DNA of 64,000 bases, taken from Burkholderiales bacterium (GTDB lineage Bacteria > Pseudomonadota > Gammaproteobacteria > Burkholderiales > SG8-41). Of the stretch, positions 50,059 to 63,300 are shown piece after piece (within the stretch, counting starts at the first letter, position 1; every line of letters starts with the position of its first letter). The position numbers and the translations under genes are program-made. The notes below the pieces were generated by a model. The model did no database searches, was not told where the DNA came from, and was given only the letters and a program-made list of their open reading frames with translations. The DNA is taken from assembly GCA_019635015.1 (NCBI GenBank), contig JAHCAG010000006.1:1-64000 (forward strand), read 5' to 3'.

Positions 50059-52552
50059 CCTGGCCTTGCGCGACCTGCGCGCCGGCAGCCAGTCGCTGTG
50101 GGTATTCTGCGTCTGCCTGGCGCTGGGGGTCTGCCTGGTTGCCGCAGGCGGGGGCCTCTACCAGCTGGTCAGCCACAACCTGCAGGCTGATGCGCGGGCG
50201 CTGTTCGGCGGCGACCTTGAAATCCGGCATGACCGCCCGCTGGATGCGGCGGAACTGGCCTGGCTGAACGAACGCGGCAGGGTCTCGCTGCTGACTGAGT
50301 TCCGCACCATGCTGCGTACCGCAGACGGTCGCAGCCAATTGGTCGAGCTGCAGAGTACCGACGCGCAATATCCCCTCTACGGCGAGGTCCGGCTCGATCC
50401 GCCTGAAGCGCTCGGCACTGCGCTGGAGCGCCGCGATGGCCGCTGGGGCATAGCGATTGACGCGGCATTGTCGCAGCGCCTTGGCGTGGGTGCCGGGGAC
50501 GAGGTGGCCATCGGCAATGACCGCTTTGCGGTGCGGACCTTAATCCGGCATCAGCCGGACCGCAGCCTGCGCGCCGACTGGAGCGGCGCGCCGGTGATGA
50601 TTGCCGCTGAAGCCCTGGCCGCGACCGGCCTGTTGCAGCCGGGCAGTCGCGTGCAATACCGCTACCGGATCAGAACGGAGTCTGTGCCCGAAGATCTGCG
50701 CGAGGCCCTGCTTGCAGCCTTTCCGCAGGCGACCTGGGAAGTCCGCAGCTTCGCCGAACGCAGCGACCGCATGGCTGAAGTGCTGGGGCAGATCGGCTCG
50801 GGTCTGCTGCTGATCGGGTTCAGCGCGCTGTTCATCGGCGGCCTCGGCGTGTTCAACAGTGTGCATGCCTATCTGCAGGGCAAACTCGGCACCCTGGCCA
50901 CCCTGCGCGCGCTGGGCCTGCGTGACCGGCGCCTGGCGCTGCTTTACCTCGGCCAGCTGCTGATGCTGTCCGGCCTGTCCAGCCTCGCCGGCGTGCTGCT
51001 GGGCGGCCTGCTGGCGCTGGCGGGGATTGCACTGGCTGCGGAGCGACTGCCGCTGGCGCCGGTGCTGTCGCAGTTGGCCGGTCCCTTGCTGCTGGCCTGG
51101 TGTTTCGGTGTGCTGACCGCGATTACGTTTGCGCTGCCTGCTTTGGGGCGTGCAGTGTCGGTATCGCCTGCAGCGCTGTTTCGCGGCCTACATGGCATTG
51201 ACACCAGGGCGGGCAGGGGATGGTTTTATCTGACCGCCGCCAGTGCCGCCGTTTCGCTGGTGCTGCTGGTGGTGGTGATGCCCGATCCGCGTTTTGGCCT
51301 GGCCTTCATGCTGGCCATGCTGCTGGTATTGCTGCTGCTTGAGGGCGGCGTTCGCCTGCTGCAGTTGCTTGCGCGGAAGCTGCTGCGGCAACCGCGGTTC
51401 GCCAGCCACTTCGAGTGGCGGCTGGCCATTGCCAGCGTCGGCCGCGCCGGATCGCCCCTGCGGCCTGCGCTGATTTCGCTGGGCTCGGCACTGACCCTGC
51501 TGGTGGCATCCACGCTGGTGGTGATGTCGCTGCTGCGGACCATCAACGAGACGGTGCCTGAAAATGCGCCGGCGCTGGTGTTCTACGATGTGCAGCCGTC
51601 GCAGCGCGATACCCTGCGTGAAACGCTTGGCAAGGCGGACAGTCTTGAGCAGCTGAAGCTTGCGCCGCTGGTGCTGGGCCGCCTGACAGCGGTGAACAAT
51701 GCGCCGCTGCGCGACAGCGGAGATGCGCGGCAGGTCCTCGAAGCCCGGGACGAACACAAGCTCAGTGACCGTAGCGGAAACTTCGACGACGTGGTCATCG
51801 ATCGTGGCGCCTGGTGGCCTGAAAACCATGCCGGTCCACCGCTGGTGGCGATGGAAGACCGTGAGGCGGATCAGCTTGGCCTGCAGGTCGGCGACCGGCT
51901 GCAATTCGAGATCACGGGCGCCCGGGTCGAGGCACAACTCGCGGCGATCTACAGCCAGCGGCGTTTCCAGTCGCGGCTGTGGCTGGAGGCGATATTTTCG
52001 GATGGCGTGCTCGATCCCCATGTCACACGGTATGTCGGAGCGGCGTACATGAATGCGGCCGATGCACTGGCGGCGCAGAACCGGATCGCCGCCGGCTTGC
52101 CCAATGTGATCAGCGTGCGCACCGAGGGCATACTCAACGAGGCCCGGGTCCTGCTCGGGCGCGCGGGCGGCGGGCTGGCGATGATCGCCGCCGTCAGCCT
52201 GCTGGTGAGCCTGCTGGTGCTGGCCAGCGCGATGGCGGCAAGCCGCGCGCGCCAGGTTTACGAGGCGAGCGTGCTGCACGTGCTGGGCGCGCGGCTCGGT
52301 GCAGTGCGCCGCAGCCTCCAGCTCGAATACCTGCTGCTTGCACTGCTGACCTCGGCTTTTGCCGTGGTGACCGGCAGCGGCCTCGCGCTTGCACTGCTGC
52401 ATTTCCGGCTGCAACTGGAAAGTACGGGGCTGCTGTGGACGGGGGCGCTGACCGCGGTGACCGTCAGCGCCTGCAGCCTGGGACTGGGCGCCTTCTACCT
52501 GATGCGCAGGCTGCGCCTGTCACCCGCCCGGCTGCTGCGTAGTGCAAATTGA
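50042..52552 (+). CDS. ABC transporter permease, YbbP-like (second copy)
   Basis: An 836-residue FtsX-family permease with the same plan as 8255-10753. An N-terminal helix (about 17-40) leads to a large extracytoplasmic domain with GGDLEIRHDRPLD. A helix block follows at about 255-440, then a second extracytoplasmic domain and a last FtsX block with LVSLLVLASAMAASRARQVYEASVLHVLGARLG. It ends in RLSPARLLRSAN, the common C-terminal motif. ATG 50042 is preferred over GTG 50039. It starts inside the ATPase gene, so translation is coupled. A shared origin with the first pair is inferred from the plan and motifs. Confidence 0.87.
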   Translation: MRFLLSLALRDLRAGSQSLWVFCVCLALGVCLVAAGGGLYQLVSHNLQADARALFGGDLEIRHDRPLDAAELAWLNERGRVSLLTEFRTMLRTADGRSQLVELQSTDAQYPLYGEVRLDPPEALGTALERRDGRWGIAIDAALSQRLGVGAGDEVAIGNDRFAVRTLIRHQPDRSLRADWSGAPVMIAAEALAATGLLQPGSRVQYRYRIRTESVPEDLREALLAAFPQATWEVRSFAERSDRMAEVLGQIGSGLLLIGFSALFIGGLGVFNSVHAYLQGKLGTLATLRALGLRDRRLALLYLGQLLMLSGLSSLAGVLLGGLLALAGIALAAERLPLAPVLSQLAGPLLLAWCFGVLTAITFALPALGRAVSVSPAALFRGLHGIDTRAGRGWFYLTAASAAVSLVLLVVVMPDPRFGLAFMLAMLLVLLLLEGGVRLLQLLARKLLRQPRFASHFEWRLAIASVGRAGSPLRPALISLGSALTLLVASTLVVMSLLRTINETVPENAPALVFYDVQPSQRDTLRETLGKADSLEQLKLAPLVLGRLTAVNNAPLRDSGDARQVLEARDEHKLSDRSGNFDDVVIDRGAWWPENHAGPPLVAMEDREADQLGLQVGDRLQFEITGARVEAQLAAIYSQRRFQSRLWLEAIFSDGVLDPHVTRYVGAAYMNAADALAAQNRIAAGLPNVISVRTEGILNEARVLLGRAGGGLAMIAAVSLLVSLLVLASAMAASRARQVYEASVLHVLGARLGAVRRSLQLEYLLLALLTSAFAVVTGSGLALALLHFRLQLESTGLLWTGALTAVTVSACSLGLGAFYLMRRLRLSPARLLRSAN

Positions 52553-52594
52553 AATAACCCATTAAAAACAGCTTGTTGCTCCATGAACATCAGC

Positions 52595-52631
52595 ATAGGT
52601 ATTAGCTATTAAAAACTTAATAAAAATCAAT
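52595..52631 (+). promoter_or_regulatory. OxyR-type site upstream of katG
   Basis: ATAG-N7-CTAT (52595-52609) matches one full dyad of the OxyR consensus. The second dyad at the right spacing is degenerate (TTAA-N7-CAAT). It lies in the AT-rich 215-base gap before katG, about 140-170 bases upstream of the ATG. Found by eye. Confidence 0.45.
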
Positions 52632-52653
52632 TTGAGCAATCATTACGGCGTGA

Positions 52654-54921
<2,268 letters not shown>

Positions 54922-55006
54922 CCCGGCATCGGGAAAGGCGCGGCCGCTCCACAAGGGCGATGCGCCGGCCAGTCGCGGGTTTCACGAGAGTCCGCGTATG
55001 CGGCAG

Positions 55007-55041
55007 AAAACGGGCGGAAGCGGTTTCCGCCCGTTTTTTTT
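55007..55041 (+). terminator. Rho-independent terminator after katG
   Basis: AAAACGGGCGGAA-GCGGT-TTCCGCCCGTTTT: a nine-pair GC-rich stem extended by four A-T pairs, with a run of eight T (55034-55041). It could also serve the convergent gene at 55084-56652 in reverse. Confidence 0.93.
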
Positions 55042-55083
55042 GTTTGTCCGTGCAACACCGGACTGCTTCAGTGCCGCATTCCT

Positions 55084-56652
55084 TTATCCGGCGGCAACAG
55101 CCCCAGACCAAGGCGACATCACGTCGGAAACCCCCTGATGTTCGCCCGTTACCGGGTCACGGAGTACCGCGCTGGGGCAGGCATAGTTCGTCGGGTAAAC
55201 CACCAGTTCGTTCAACTGCACAGGAAACTGTCCGGCAAGTGCCGCGCGCACGGCCCCGGTGTGGCGCGGATCGACGCCGACAGTCTCTTCGCCACTGGCA
55301 TCGATGCGCGGGTGATGGAAAGCTTCTCCGAGACCCATGCCGTGATCGATCAGGAAGGAACTGATCTGGTATACCGCAGGCAGTATCTTGCGGCCGCCGG
55401 AAGCGCCGATCGCAAACCAGGGGCGGTCATCGTGCATCGCGATGACCGGGCACATATTGGACAGGGCACGTTTTCCCGGAGCGAGGCTGTTGGGTGAACC
55501 CGGACGTGGATCGAACCACATGATGCCGTTGTTCATCAGCACACCGCTTGACGGTAGAACGACCTTGGATCCAAACACGGACAGGAGCGTCTGGGTGAGC
55601 GCCACCATATTGCCCTCGCGGTCAATGACGTTGAGGTGGGTCGTGGTCGAGGGATCGCGGCGGTCACTGTTGTCGCCCATATTGGCGAGGCGTTCAGCAT
55701 AGGCCTCGCGCAGGGCGGCGGCATAGGCTGTGAAGGCATCGGCCCCGGGACCTCCGGGAGGGAAGGTGATGCCACGCAGCGGATCCAGCGCACGCAGCAT
55801 TGTCGGGCCCGCCGTAAGTTGCGGCGGCAGCGCCAGCCGGGCATTGCGGTAGCTGGTGATCACGGGATCGACGATGCGCGCACGGAATCCGGCGAGGTCC
55901 GCTGCCGAAAGATTCCCTCCCATCGCCCGCAGGTCGTTGGTGATGCCGGCGGCGATGTCGCCCTCGTAAAAATCCCGTGGCCCGGCATCCGCCAGGTGGC
56001 GTAATGTCCGGGCCAGGCCTTTCAGCTGCAGGCGTGCAAGCGGAGCGCCTGCAGGGGTTACCGGCGGCAAGCCGCCGGGCAGCCAGACATCGCGGGTCGC
56101 CGGATAAAGTGACAGTTCCCGGGCCATCGTTGCCACCTTCAGCGTCAGGTACCAGTCGACTGCAATGCCTTCTTCGGCCAAGCCTATCGCCGGTTGCATC
56201 ACATCGCGGAAAGCCATGCTGCCAAAATTCGAGAGTGCCGTGGCCATTCCGTCGACCTGTCCCGGTATGGCGATCGACAGCGGGCCGTGCACGTTGCGGT
56301 CGTCCTGCACGGCGGGCCAGGTAAACAGGTCTTTGGTGATGCCGCCGGTCAGCGGGTAATCGGCAGGATCGAGGTTGCCGGGTGCCATCGGGCCAAAATC
56401 GACCACGCGCACCCGCTTTTCACGGGCGAGGTAAATCATCATGAAACCGACACCGCCCAAACCGCTGTTCCAGGGTTCGACCGCCGCCAGTGCCAATCCA
56501 GTGGCTACCGCGGCGTCCACGGCATTCCCCCCGGCGGACAGAATCCGGGCTCCGGCTTCACTGGCGATGCGGCATTGCGAGGTGACGATGCCGCCCCGCG
56601 AACAGGCGACGGGTTTGGCGACTTTCCAGTTCTGCACAATATGGTCGTTCAT
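55084..56652 (-). CDS. Gamma-glutamyltranspeptidase-family protein, no signal peptide
   Basis: An Ntn-hydrolase precursor of 522 residues that would self-cleave before a Thr nucleophile. The nucleophile is probably Thr337 in PSTTTHLNVIDREGNMVALTQT (given as its core TTHLN). ASEAGARILSAGGNAVDAAVA, PWNSGLGGVGFMMI, IAIPGQVDGM and the GASGGRKILPAVYQ oxyanion segment confirm the family. From ATG 56652 there is no signal peptide, unlike classical periplasmic GGT. An upstream ATG at 56712 would not add a good one. So it is probably cytoplasmic and may act on other gamma-glutamyl or N-acyl substrates. It is divergent from the sugar-acid dehydratase gene. Confidence 0.86.
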   Translation of the reverse strand: MNDHIVQNWKVAKPVACSRGGIVTSQCRIASEAGARILSAGGNAVDAAVATGLALAAVEPWNSGLGGVGFMMIYLAREKRVRVVDFGPMAPGNLDPADYPLTGGITKDLFTWPAVQDDRNVHGPLSIAIPGQVDGMATALSNFGSMAFRDVMQPAIGLAEEGIAVDWYLTLKVATMARELSLYPATRDVWLPGGLPPVTPAGAPLARLQLKGLARTLRHLADAGPRDFYEGDIAAGITNDLRAMGGNLSAADLAGFRARIVDPVITSYRNARLALPPQLTAGPTMLRALDPLRGITFPPGGPGADAFTAYAAALREAYAERLANMGDNSDRRDPSTTTHLNVIDREGNMVALTQTLLSVFGSKVVLPSSGVLMNNGIMWFDPRPGSPNSLAPGKRALSNMCPVIAMHDDRPWFAIGASGGRKILPAVYQISSFLIDHGMGLGEAFHHPRIDASGEETVGVDPRHTGAVRAALAGQFPVQLNELVVYPTNYACPSAVLRDPVTGEHQGVSDVMSPWSGAVAAG

Positions 56653-56851
56653 GGAGGAGTAGGGGGCGAAGAGTGAAAGATGCTCTTTGATGCTATGCGA
56701 AAAGCGGTGCATGCGCCTAGTCCGGCGAAGGCATGCCCGGGACAGGAAGGCCTGGGCACTGCAGCACACTGACAACCGGATAGGACCACGCCGTTTCTGT
56801 GATGACCACATTCCCGATAAAATGGCGGCTGCTTACCCAGGAGGCAGGTCC

Positions 56852-58408
56852 ATGGACGACGGCGTCATACACATCAAGGACAAACCCGCATCGGGGCCGG
56901 TGATCCGGCTCCACGAGAACGACAACGTGCTGATCGCCCGTGGCGACATCGGCATCGGCACCAAACTCGATGGCGGCCTGACTGCGAAAAGCCAGGTTCC
57001 CGCGGGCCACAAGATTGCGTCCCGCGACATCAAGAAGGGCGAGCCGATCCTCAAATACGCGGTGACCATCGGCTTTGCCTCCGCGGACATTCCGGCCGGC
57101 ACCTACGTGCATTCGCATAACCTCGAGTTCCGCGAATTTGACCGCGACTATGCCTATGCCCGCGACTACAAGCCGGAACAGATGTTTCCGGAGGCGGAGC
57201 GCGCCTCGTTCATGGGCATCGTCCGCGCCAACGGCCAGGTCGCGACGCGCAACTACCTCGGCGTGCTGGCGACGGTCAATTGTTCGGCCACTGTGGCGCA
57301 CAAGATCGCCGAATATTTCACGCCGGAGCGCCTGGCCGACTATCCGAATATCGACGGCGTCTGCGCCTTTGCGCACGGCACCGGCTGCGGCATGGAGATG
57401 ACCGGAGAACCGATGGATCTGCTGCGCCGGACCATGGCCGGTTATGCACGCCATGCCAATCTGGCCGGCGCGCTGATCATCGGCCTCGGCTGCGAACGCA
57501 ACCAGATCAAGGGCCTGATGAAAGAGCAGGGGATCGATGTCAGCGACCGCCTGAAAACTTTCGTGATGCAGGAATCCGGCGGCACGCGCCAGACCATCGA
57601 GGCGGGCATCGCCGCGTTGAAGGAGATGCTGCCCGAGGCCAACAAGGTGGTGCGCCAGAGGGTGCCGGCCAGTCACCTGATGATCGGCCTGCAGTGCGGT
57701 GGCTCCGACGGATTCTCCTCGATCACCGCGAACCCGGCACTGGGTGCGGCGATGGATCTGCTGGCACGCCACGGCGGCACGCACATCCTGTCGGAGACCC
57801 CGGAAATCTACGGTGTCGAGCACACGCTGACACGGCGCGCGAGATCGCGCGAAGTCGGCGAGAAGCTGATCGAGCGCATCCGCTGGTGGAAGGACGTCTA
57901 CAACGCCGGCAAGGACACCCAGATCAACGGTGTGGTCAGCCCGGGCAACCAGCACGGCGGACTGGCCAACATTTTCGAGAAGTCCCTGGGCTCCTCGATG
58001 AAAGGCGGCACCGGCCCGCTCAATGCGGTCTACCACTACGCGCAGCCGGTCACCGAGCGCGGTTTCGTGTTCATGGACACGCCGGGATTCGACCCGGTGT
58101 CGGCGACGGGGCAGATCGCCGGCGGTGCCAACATGATCATGTTCACCACCGGCCGCGGCTCGATGTTCGGCGCGAAACCCGTGCCGTCGATCAAGCTGGC
58201 GACCAACACGCCGATGTACAGCAGGCTGGCCGAGGACATGGACATCAACTGCGGCGAGATCCTCGACGGTACGAAATCACTGTCGCAGAAAGCGCAGGAA
58301 ATTTTCGACCTGATGCTGCGCATTGCTTCAGGCGAAAAATCCAAGAGCGAACTTCTGGGTCTGGGCGACCATGAATACGTGCCCTGGAACATCGGCGTGA
58401 CCAGCTGA
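56852..58408 (+). CDS. UxaA/GarD-family sugar-acid dehydratase (altronate or galactarate type)
   Basis: A 518-residue iron-dependent dehydratase of hexonates or hexarates. The N-terminal SAF domain is at about residues 10-100 (VIRLHENDNVLIARGDI). The catalytic body has RANGQVATRNYLGVLATVNCS, FAHGTGCGM, GLGCERNQI, GLQCGGSDGFSS and FMDTPGFDPVSATGQIAGGA, with conserved Cys probably binding iron. ATG 56852 follows AGGAGG at seven bases; earlier in-frame ATGs look spurious. No other hexuronate genes adjoin, so the exact substrate is open. crcB follows ten bases after the stop. Confidence 0.88.
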   Translation: MDDGVIHIKDKPASGPVIRLHENDNVLIARGDIGIGTKLDGGLTAKSQVPAGHKIASRDIKKGEPILKYAVTIGFASADIPAGTYVHSHNLEFREFDRDYAYARDYKPEQMFPEAERASFMGIVRANGQVATRNYLGVLATVNCSATVAHKIAEYFTPERLADYPNIDGVCAFAHGTGCGMEMTGEPMDLLRRTMAGYARHANLAGALIIGLGCERNQIKGLMKEQGIDVSDRLKTFVMQESGGTRQTIEAGIAALKEMLPEANKVVRQRVPASHLMIGLQCGGSDGFSSITANPALGAAMDLLARHGGTHILSETPEIYGVEHTLTRRARSREVGEKLIERIRWWKDVYNAGKDTQINGVVSPGNQHGGLANIFEKSLGSSMKGGTGPLNAVYHYAQPVTERGFVFMDTPGFDPVSATGQIAGGANMIMFTTGRGSMFGAKPVPSIKLATNTPMYSRLAEDMDINCGEILDGTKSLSQKAQEIFDLMLRIASGEKSKSELLGLGDHEYVPWNIGVTS

Positions 58409-58418
58409 GATACGCGTC

Positions 58419-58802
58419 ATGAATTTCACCGCGTTCGCGGCAGTCGGTATCGGAGCCATGTTCGGTGCCTGGTCGCGCTGGGGGCTGGCGCTGGCCCTGA
58501 ATCAGCTGGTGCCGGCATTGCCGATGGGCACGCTGGTCGCCAACCTCGCGGGTGGATTCATGATCGGCGCGGCATTTGAATACTTCATCCAGCACACTGC
58601 GCTGGCGCCCGAGTACCGGTTGATGTTCATTACCGGTTTTCTCGGCAGCCTCACCACCTTTTCGGCGTTTTCGCTGGAAACGGTCATGCTGCTGCAGCAG
58701 GCGCGTTACGGCTGGGCATTGTTGCTGATCAGCAGCCACCTGATCGGATCGCTGGCAATGACGCTGCTCGGGATCTTTGTGGTGCGCGCGCTGGCGACCT
58801 GA
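58419..58802 (+). CDS. crcB: Fluoride ion channel CrcB/FluC
   Basis: Small membrane protein (127 residues, four helices) that exports fluoride as a dual-topology dimer. GAMFGAWSRWGLAL and GTLVANLAGGFMIG carry the conserved Arg and Asn, and GFLGSLTTFSAFSLE is the Na+/fluoride signature with the paired Phe. It lies only ten bases after the dehydratase gene, so there is no room for its own fluoride riboswitch. Regulation must come from upstream or be absent. Confidence 0.94.
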   Translation: MNFTAFAAVGIGAMFGAWSRWGLALALNQLVPALPMGTLVANLAGGFMIGAAFEYFIQHTALAPEYRLMFITGFLGSLTTFSAFSLETVMLLQQARYGWALLLISSHLIGSLAMTLLGIFVVRALAT

Positions 58803-58808
58803 GCCGCC

Positions 58809-60302
58809 TCAGCGACGGTTCAGCAGCATCCGCGCGGCATCAATCAGTTCGCCGGCGGTCAATCCGAGCGGTCCGATGCCGGCTTCGACCAATCGGTCCG
58901 CTGCGGCACCGTGCAGATGAACCGCTGCAGTCAGTGCATGCCGTTCGTCGACGCCCTGTGCCAGCAATGCGACGAGGACGCCGGTCAGCACGTCCCCCAT
59001 GCCGGCCGTGGCCATGCCCGGATTGCCTGAACGGTTAATTGCCCAATGGCCGTCCGGCCAGGCGCAGACGCTGCCGCAGCCTTTAAGCACCACGCCGCAG
59101 CGGAATTCACGGGCGAGTCGCAGGGCCGTAGCCACCCGGTCAGCCTGCACCTGGTGAGTGTCGCAGCCGAGCAGGCGCGCGGCTTCGGCGGGATGCGGCG
59201 TCAGGATGGTTTCCACAACCCGTTGTTTCAATTTGTTTTTTAGTTCAGGGAAGGCGGCAAGCAGGTTCAGCGCATCGGCGTCGAGCACCAGCGGTAGGTC
59301 TTTTTCGAGCGCCCAGTCGAGATATTCCGCTGCGTCGGGCGAATCGCCGAGTCCGGGACCAGCGGCCAGGGCGCTGAGATGTTCGAGACGAAGAACGCCA
59401 TCCGCGGGGCGCAGCATCAGTTCCGGCTGCAGGGGATCCAGCAGCGGCACATCGTCGGCAAGCAGTCCGGCATAAACGCGCCCGGCCCCGCATTTCAGCG
59501 CCGCACGTGCGGCAAGCAGGGCGGCACCGCTCATGCCGTGCGCGCCGCCGACGATGCCGGCGCTGCCGTAGGTACCCTTGTGCGAGTTGCGCGGCCGGGG
59601 CGGCAGCAGGCGGGTCAGCACGCCGTCCGTGATCAGCACGCCATGTGGCGCCGTTGCCACGGCGTCGCCGAGGCCGAGATCGGTGACCTGCAGGATGCCG
59701 CAGTGATCAGGGCCATCCCCGGTCAGCAGGCCGGGTTTTAGCGCAATGAAAGTGAGGGTGTGGTCTGCAACAATGGCCGCACCGCGCACGCAGCCGGTGT
59801 CGGCGTCGAGGCCGCTGGGCACGTCAAGTGACAGCACCGGCGCGTCCATCGCGTTGATCTGTTCGACCAGTGCAATGAAATCCGCGGCGAGGTCGCGCTG
59901 CAGGCCGATGCCGAACAGGCCGTCGACGACCAGTGACCATTCCTCTCCGGCCGGCAGGGTAGCGGCGATTTCACCGCCGGCCTGTTGCCAGGCGCGCAGT
60001 GCCGTTGCAGCGTCGCCGGCGTATTTGCCGGTGCCTGCGGGACAGACCACGACCACCTTGAACCACCAGGACTTGAGATGACACGCGACGATCAGTGCAT
60101 CGCCGCCGTTGTTGCCCGGACCGGCCAGCACCAGCACCGGCTTGCCACTGTCGCCGGCCAGTTTGCGCGCGAGTTCGGCGGCGGCCAGGCCGGCGCGGGC
60201 CATCAGGGGTGCGGGATCGGGGCCGGCGAGGGCAGCCTGCTCGACGCCGCGCAGGTCGACCGTCAGCAGCACCGGCGCCGCATGCGGCAAGTGGCTGTTC
60301 AT
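58809..60302 (-). CDS. nnr: Bifunctional NAD(P)H-hydrate epimerase/dehydratase
   Basis: Repairs hydrated NADH/NADPH, 497 residues. The N-terminal epimerase domain (about 1-215) has [19 protein letters not shown] and [12 protein letters not shown]. The C-terminal ADP/ATP-dependent dehydratase domain (about 225-490) has [54 protein letters not shown] and [20 protein letters not shown]. It converges on crcB and is divergent from purL across 79 bases. Confidence 0.94.
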   Translation of the reverse strand: MNSHLPHAAPVLLTVDLRGVEQAALAGPDPAPLMARAGLAAAELARKLAGDSGKPVLVLAGPGNNGGDALIVACHLKSWWFKVVVVCPAGTGKYAGDAATALRAWQQAGGEIAATLPAGEEWSLVVDGLFGIGLQRDLAADFIALVEQINAMDAPVLSLDVPSGLDADTGCVRGAAIVADHTLTFIALKPGLLTGDGPDHCGILQVTDLGLGDAVATAPHGVLITDGVLTRLLPPRPRNSHKGTYGSAGIVGGAHGMSGAALLAARAALKCGAGRVYAGLLADDVPLLDPLQPELMLRPADGVLRLEHLSALAAGPGLGDSPDAAEYLDWALEKDLPLVLDADALNLLAAFPELKNKLKQRVVETILTPHPAEAARLLGCDTHQVQADRVATALRLAREFRCGVVLKGCGSVCAWPDGHWAINRSGNPGMATAGMGDVLTGVLVALLAQGVDERHALTAAVHLHGAAADRLVEAGIGPLGLTAGELIDAARMLLNRR

Positions 60303-60381
60303 CCTGCGATTTTAGCGCATGCACCGCGGCGGCCTGCTGCAGGTTTCGGGTAAAATTGCGCTTTACCAACATCCGCATACC

Positions 60382-63300
60382 ATGCCGCATTTCCTCAAGC
60401 TCAGAGGACGCGACGCCCTCTCGGCATTCCGCCGCAGCAAGCTGCTTCAGGCCACGGCCGCAAGCCTTCCCGGCCTGCAAATCAACGCCGAATACTGGCA
60501 TTTCATCCAATTGCGGCAGGCGCTGGACGCAGCGGAAAGCCTTCAGCTCGAGCGCGTGCTGACCTACGGCCCGGCGACAGCGCCGGTGACACAGCAGGGC
60601 AGGCTGCTGCTGGTGACGCCGCGGCTGGGCACGATTTCGCCGTGGTCGTCGAAGGCGACCGACATCGCGACACACTGCGGCCTGCCGGCGGTGGAGCGCA
60701 TCGAGCGCGGCGTGGCCTGGTGGTGCAGTGTCGCCGGCAAGCCGCTGACGGATGCCCAGCGCAAAGTGCTGTTGCCGCTGATCCATGACCGCATGACCGA
60801 GTCGGTGCTCGGCGCGCTGGATGACGCGGAAGCGCTGTTCCGGCACATCGAACCGAAGCCGCTGGCGACCGTTGACCTGCTGGGCGGCGGTCGCGCCGCG
60901 CTGATGCACGCAAACACCGAAATGGGGCTCGCACTGTCGCCGGACGAAATTGACTACCTGCTCGACAATTTCACCCGCATCGGCCGCAACCCGACCGACG
61001 TCGAGCTGATGATGTTCGCGCAGGCCAATTCCGAGCATTGCCGCCACAAGATATTCAACGCCGACTGGATCATCGACGGAGAGAAGCAGCCGCGCTCGCT
61101 GTTCGGCATGATCCGCACCACCCATGAGAAGCATCCGCAGGGCACGGTGGTGGCGTATTCCGACAATTCCTCGGTGATCGAGGGGGCTGAGGTCGAGCGT
61201 TTTTATCCGGCGCAGGGCGGCGGCTACGGCTACAGCCGGGACCTGACCCATATCCTGATGAAGGTGGAGACGCACAACCACCCGACGGCGATCTCGCCCT
61301 TCCCCGGGGCCTCCACCGGCGCCGGCGGCGAAATCCGCGACGAGGGTGCCACCGGCCGCGGCGCCAAGCCGAAGGCGGGACTGACCGGCTTCTCGGTGTC
61401 GAACCTGCGCATCCCCGGCGCCGTGCAGCCCTGGGAAGCCAATCCGGTCGGCAAACCCGGCCGCATCGCCTCCGCGCTGCAGATCATGCTCGACGGTCCG
61501 ATCGGCGGCGCGTCCTTCAACAACGAATTCGGCCGGCCGAACCTGGCGGGCTATTTCCGCAGCTACGAACAGCGCGTCGGCGGCGAAGTCCGCGGCTACC
61601 ACAAGCCGATCATGATTGCCGGCGGCCTCGGCAACATCGCGGCACGACATACCTCGAAACACGCGCTGCCCGAAGGCGCGCTGCTGATCCAGCTGGGTGG
61701 TCCCGGCATGCTGATCGGGCTCGGCGGCGGCGCCGCCTCGAGCATGGACACCGGCGCCAACCAGGAAGACCTCGATTTCGACTCGGTACAGCGGGGTAAT
61801 CCGGAAATCGAGCGCCGCGCGCAGGAAGTCATCGACCGCTGCTGGGCGCTGGGCGATGCCAATCCGATCCTGTCGATCCACGACGTCGGCGCCGGCGGCC
61901 TGTCGAATGCGCTGCCGGAACTGGCGCATTCGGCGCAGCGCGGCGCGCGCTTCGAACTGCGCGACGTGCCGAGCGAGGAGCCGGGCATGTCGCCGCTGCA
62001 GATCTGGTGCAACGAGGCGCAGGAACGTTATGTGCTGGCGATCGAGCCGCGGGACCTGGAGCGCTTCCGCGCGCTGTGCGAACGCGAGCGCTGTCCTTTC
62101 GCGGTGGTGGGCAAGGCCACCGCCGACGGCCAGCTGCAGGTGCATGACCGCGTCTTCGGCAACAAGCCGGTCGACATGGCGATGGACGTGCTGCTTGGCA
62201 AGCCGCCGAAGATGCTGCGCGACGTCAAACGCATCGTCCGCGAAGGCCAGGTCTTCGACGCGGCCGGTATCGACATCCGCGAAGCGGCCTATCGCGTGCT
62301 GCGGCTGCCGGCGGTGGCCGACAAGACCTTCCTGATCAGCATCGGCGACCGCACGGTCGGCGGCATGACCGCACGCGACCAGATGGTCGGTCCCTGGCAG
62401 GTGCCGGTGGCCGATGTCGCGGTGACGCTGATGGGATTCTGCACCTTCCGCGGCGAGGCGATGGCGATGGGCGAACGCACGCCGCTGGCGGTGCTCGATC
62501 CGGCGGCTTCCGGCCGCATGGCGGTGGGCGAGGCGATCACCAACATCGCCGCTGCGGCGATCGGAACAATCGGCGACATCAAGCTGTCGGCGAACTGGAT
62601 GGCCGCAGCCGGCCACGGCGGCGAGGATGCGGCGCTGTTCGACACCGTGCACGCGGTGGCGATGGAGCTGTGCCCGCGGCTGGGCATCAGCATTCCGGTG
62701 GGCAAGGATTCGCTGTCGATGAAAACCACCTGGAACGAAGGCGCAACGCGCAAGGAAGTGGTCGCACCGCTGTCGCTGATCGTCTCGGCCTTCGCGCCGG
62801 TGAGCGACGCCCGCCGCACGCTGACGCCGCAACTGCGCACGGATTGCGGCGAAACCGAGCTGCTGCTGATCGATCTCGGCCGCGGCCGCAACCGCCTGGG
62901 TGCTTCGGCGCTGGCGCAGGTCTACGACGCGACCGGCGACCGGGTGCCCGACGTCGTCAGCGCCGACGACCTGAAGGCGTTTTTCGCGGTGATCCAGAAG
63001 CTGAACGCGGACGGACTGCTGCTGGCCTACCACGACCGTTCCGACGGCGGCCTGCTGGCGTCGGTCTGCGAAATGCTGTTCGCTTCGCGCTGCGGCGCCT
63101 GGCTCGATCTTTATGGCGACGCCGCGGCGGGACTGTTCAGCGAGGAGCTCGGCGCCGTGCTGCAGGTCCGCCTGGACGATCGTGAAGCGGTGCTGGAGAT
63201 CCTTGCCGAGGCCGGCCTCGGTGAATGCAGCACCGTCATCGGTGAAGTCGGCGACAAGGACCGGCTGCTGGTGCGCGTCGACGGTGCGATCGTGCTCGAC

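Noticed and set aside
58409..58418. Fluoride riboswitch in front of crcB
   Set aside because: Only ten bases separate crcB from the preceding stop codon, too short for the aptamer.
59971..63033. A 1020-residue minus-strand open frame
   Set aside because: It lies antisense to purL and the NAD(P)HX repair gene, is rich in His, Arg and Gln without any domain, and reflects high-GC codon bias opposite real genes.
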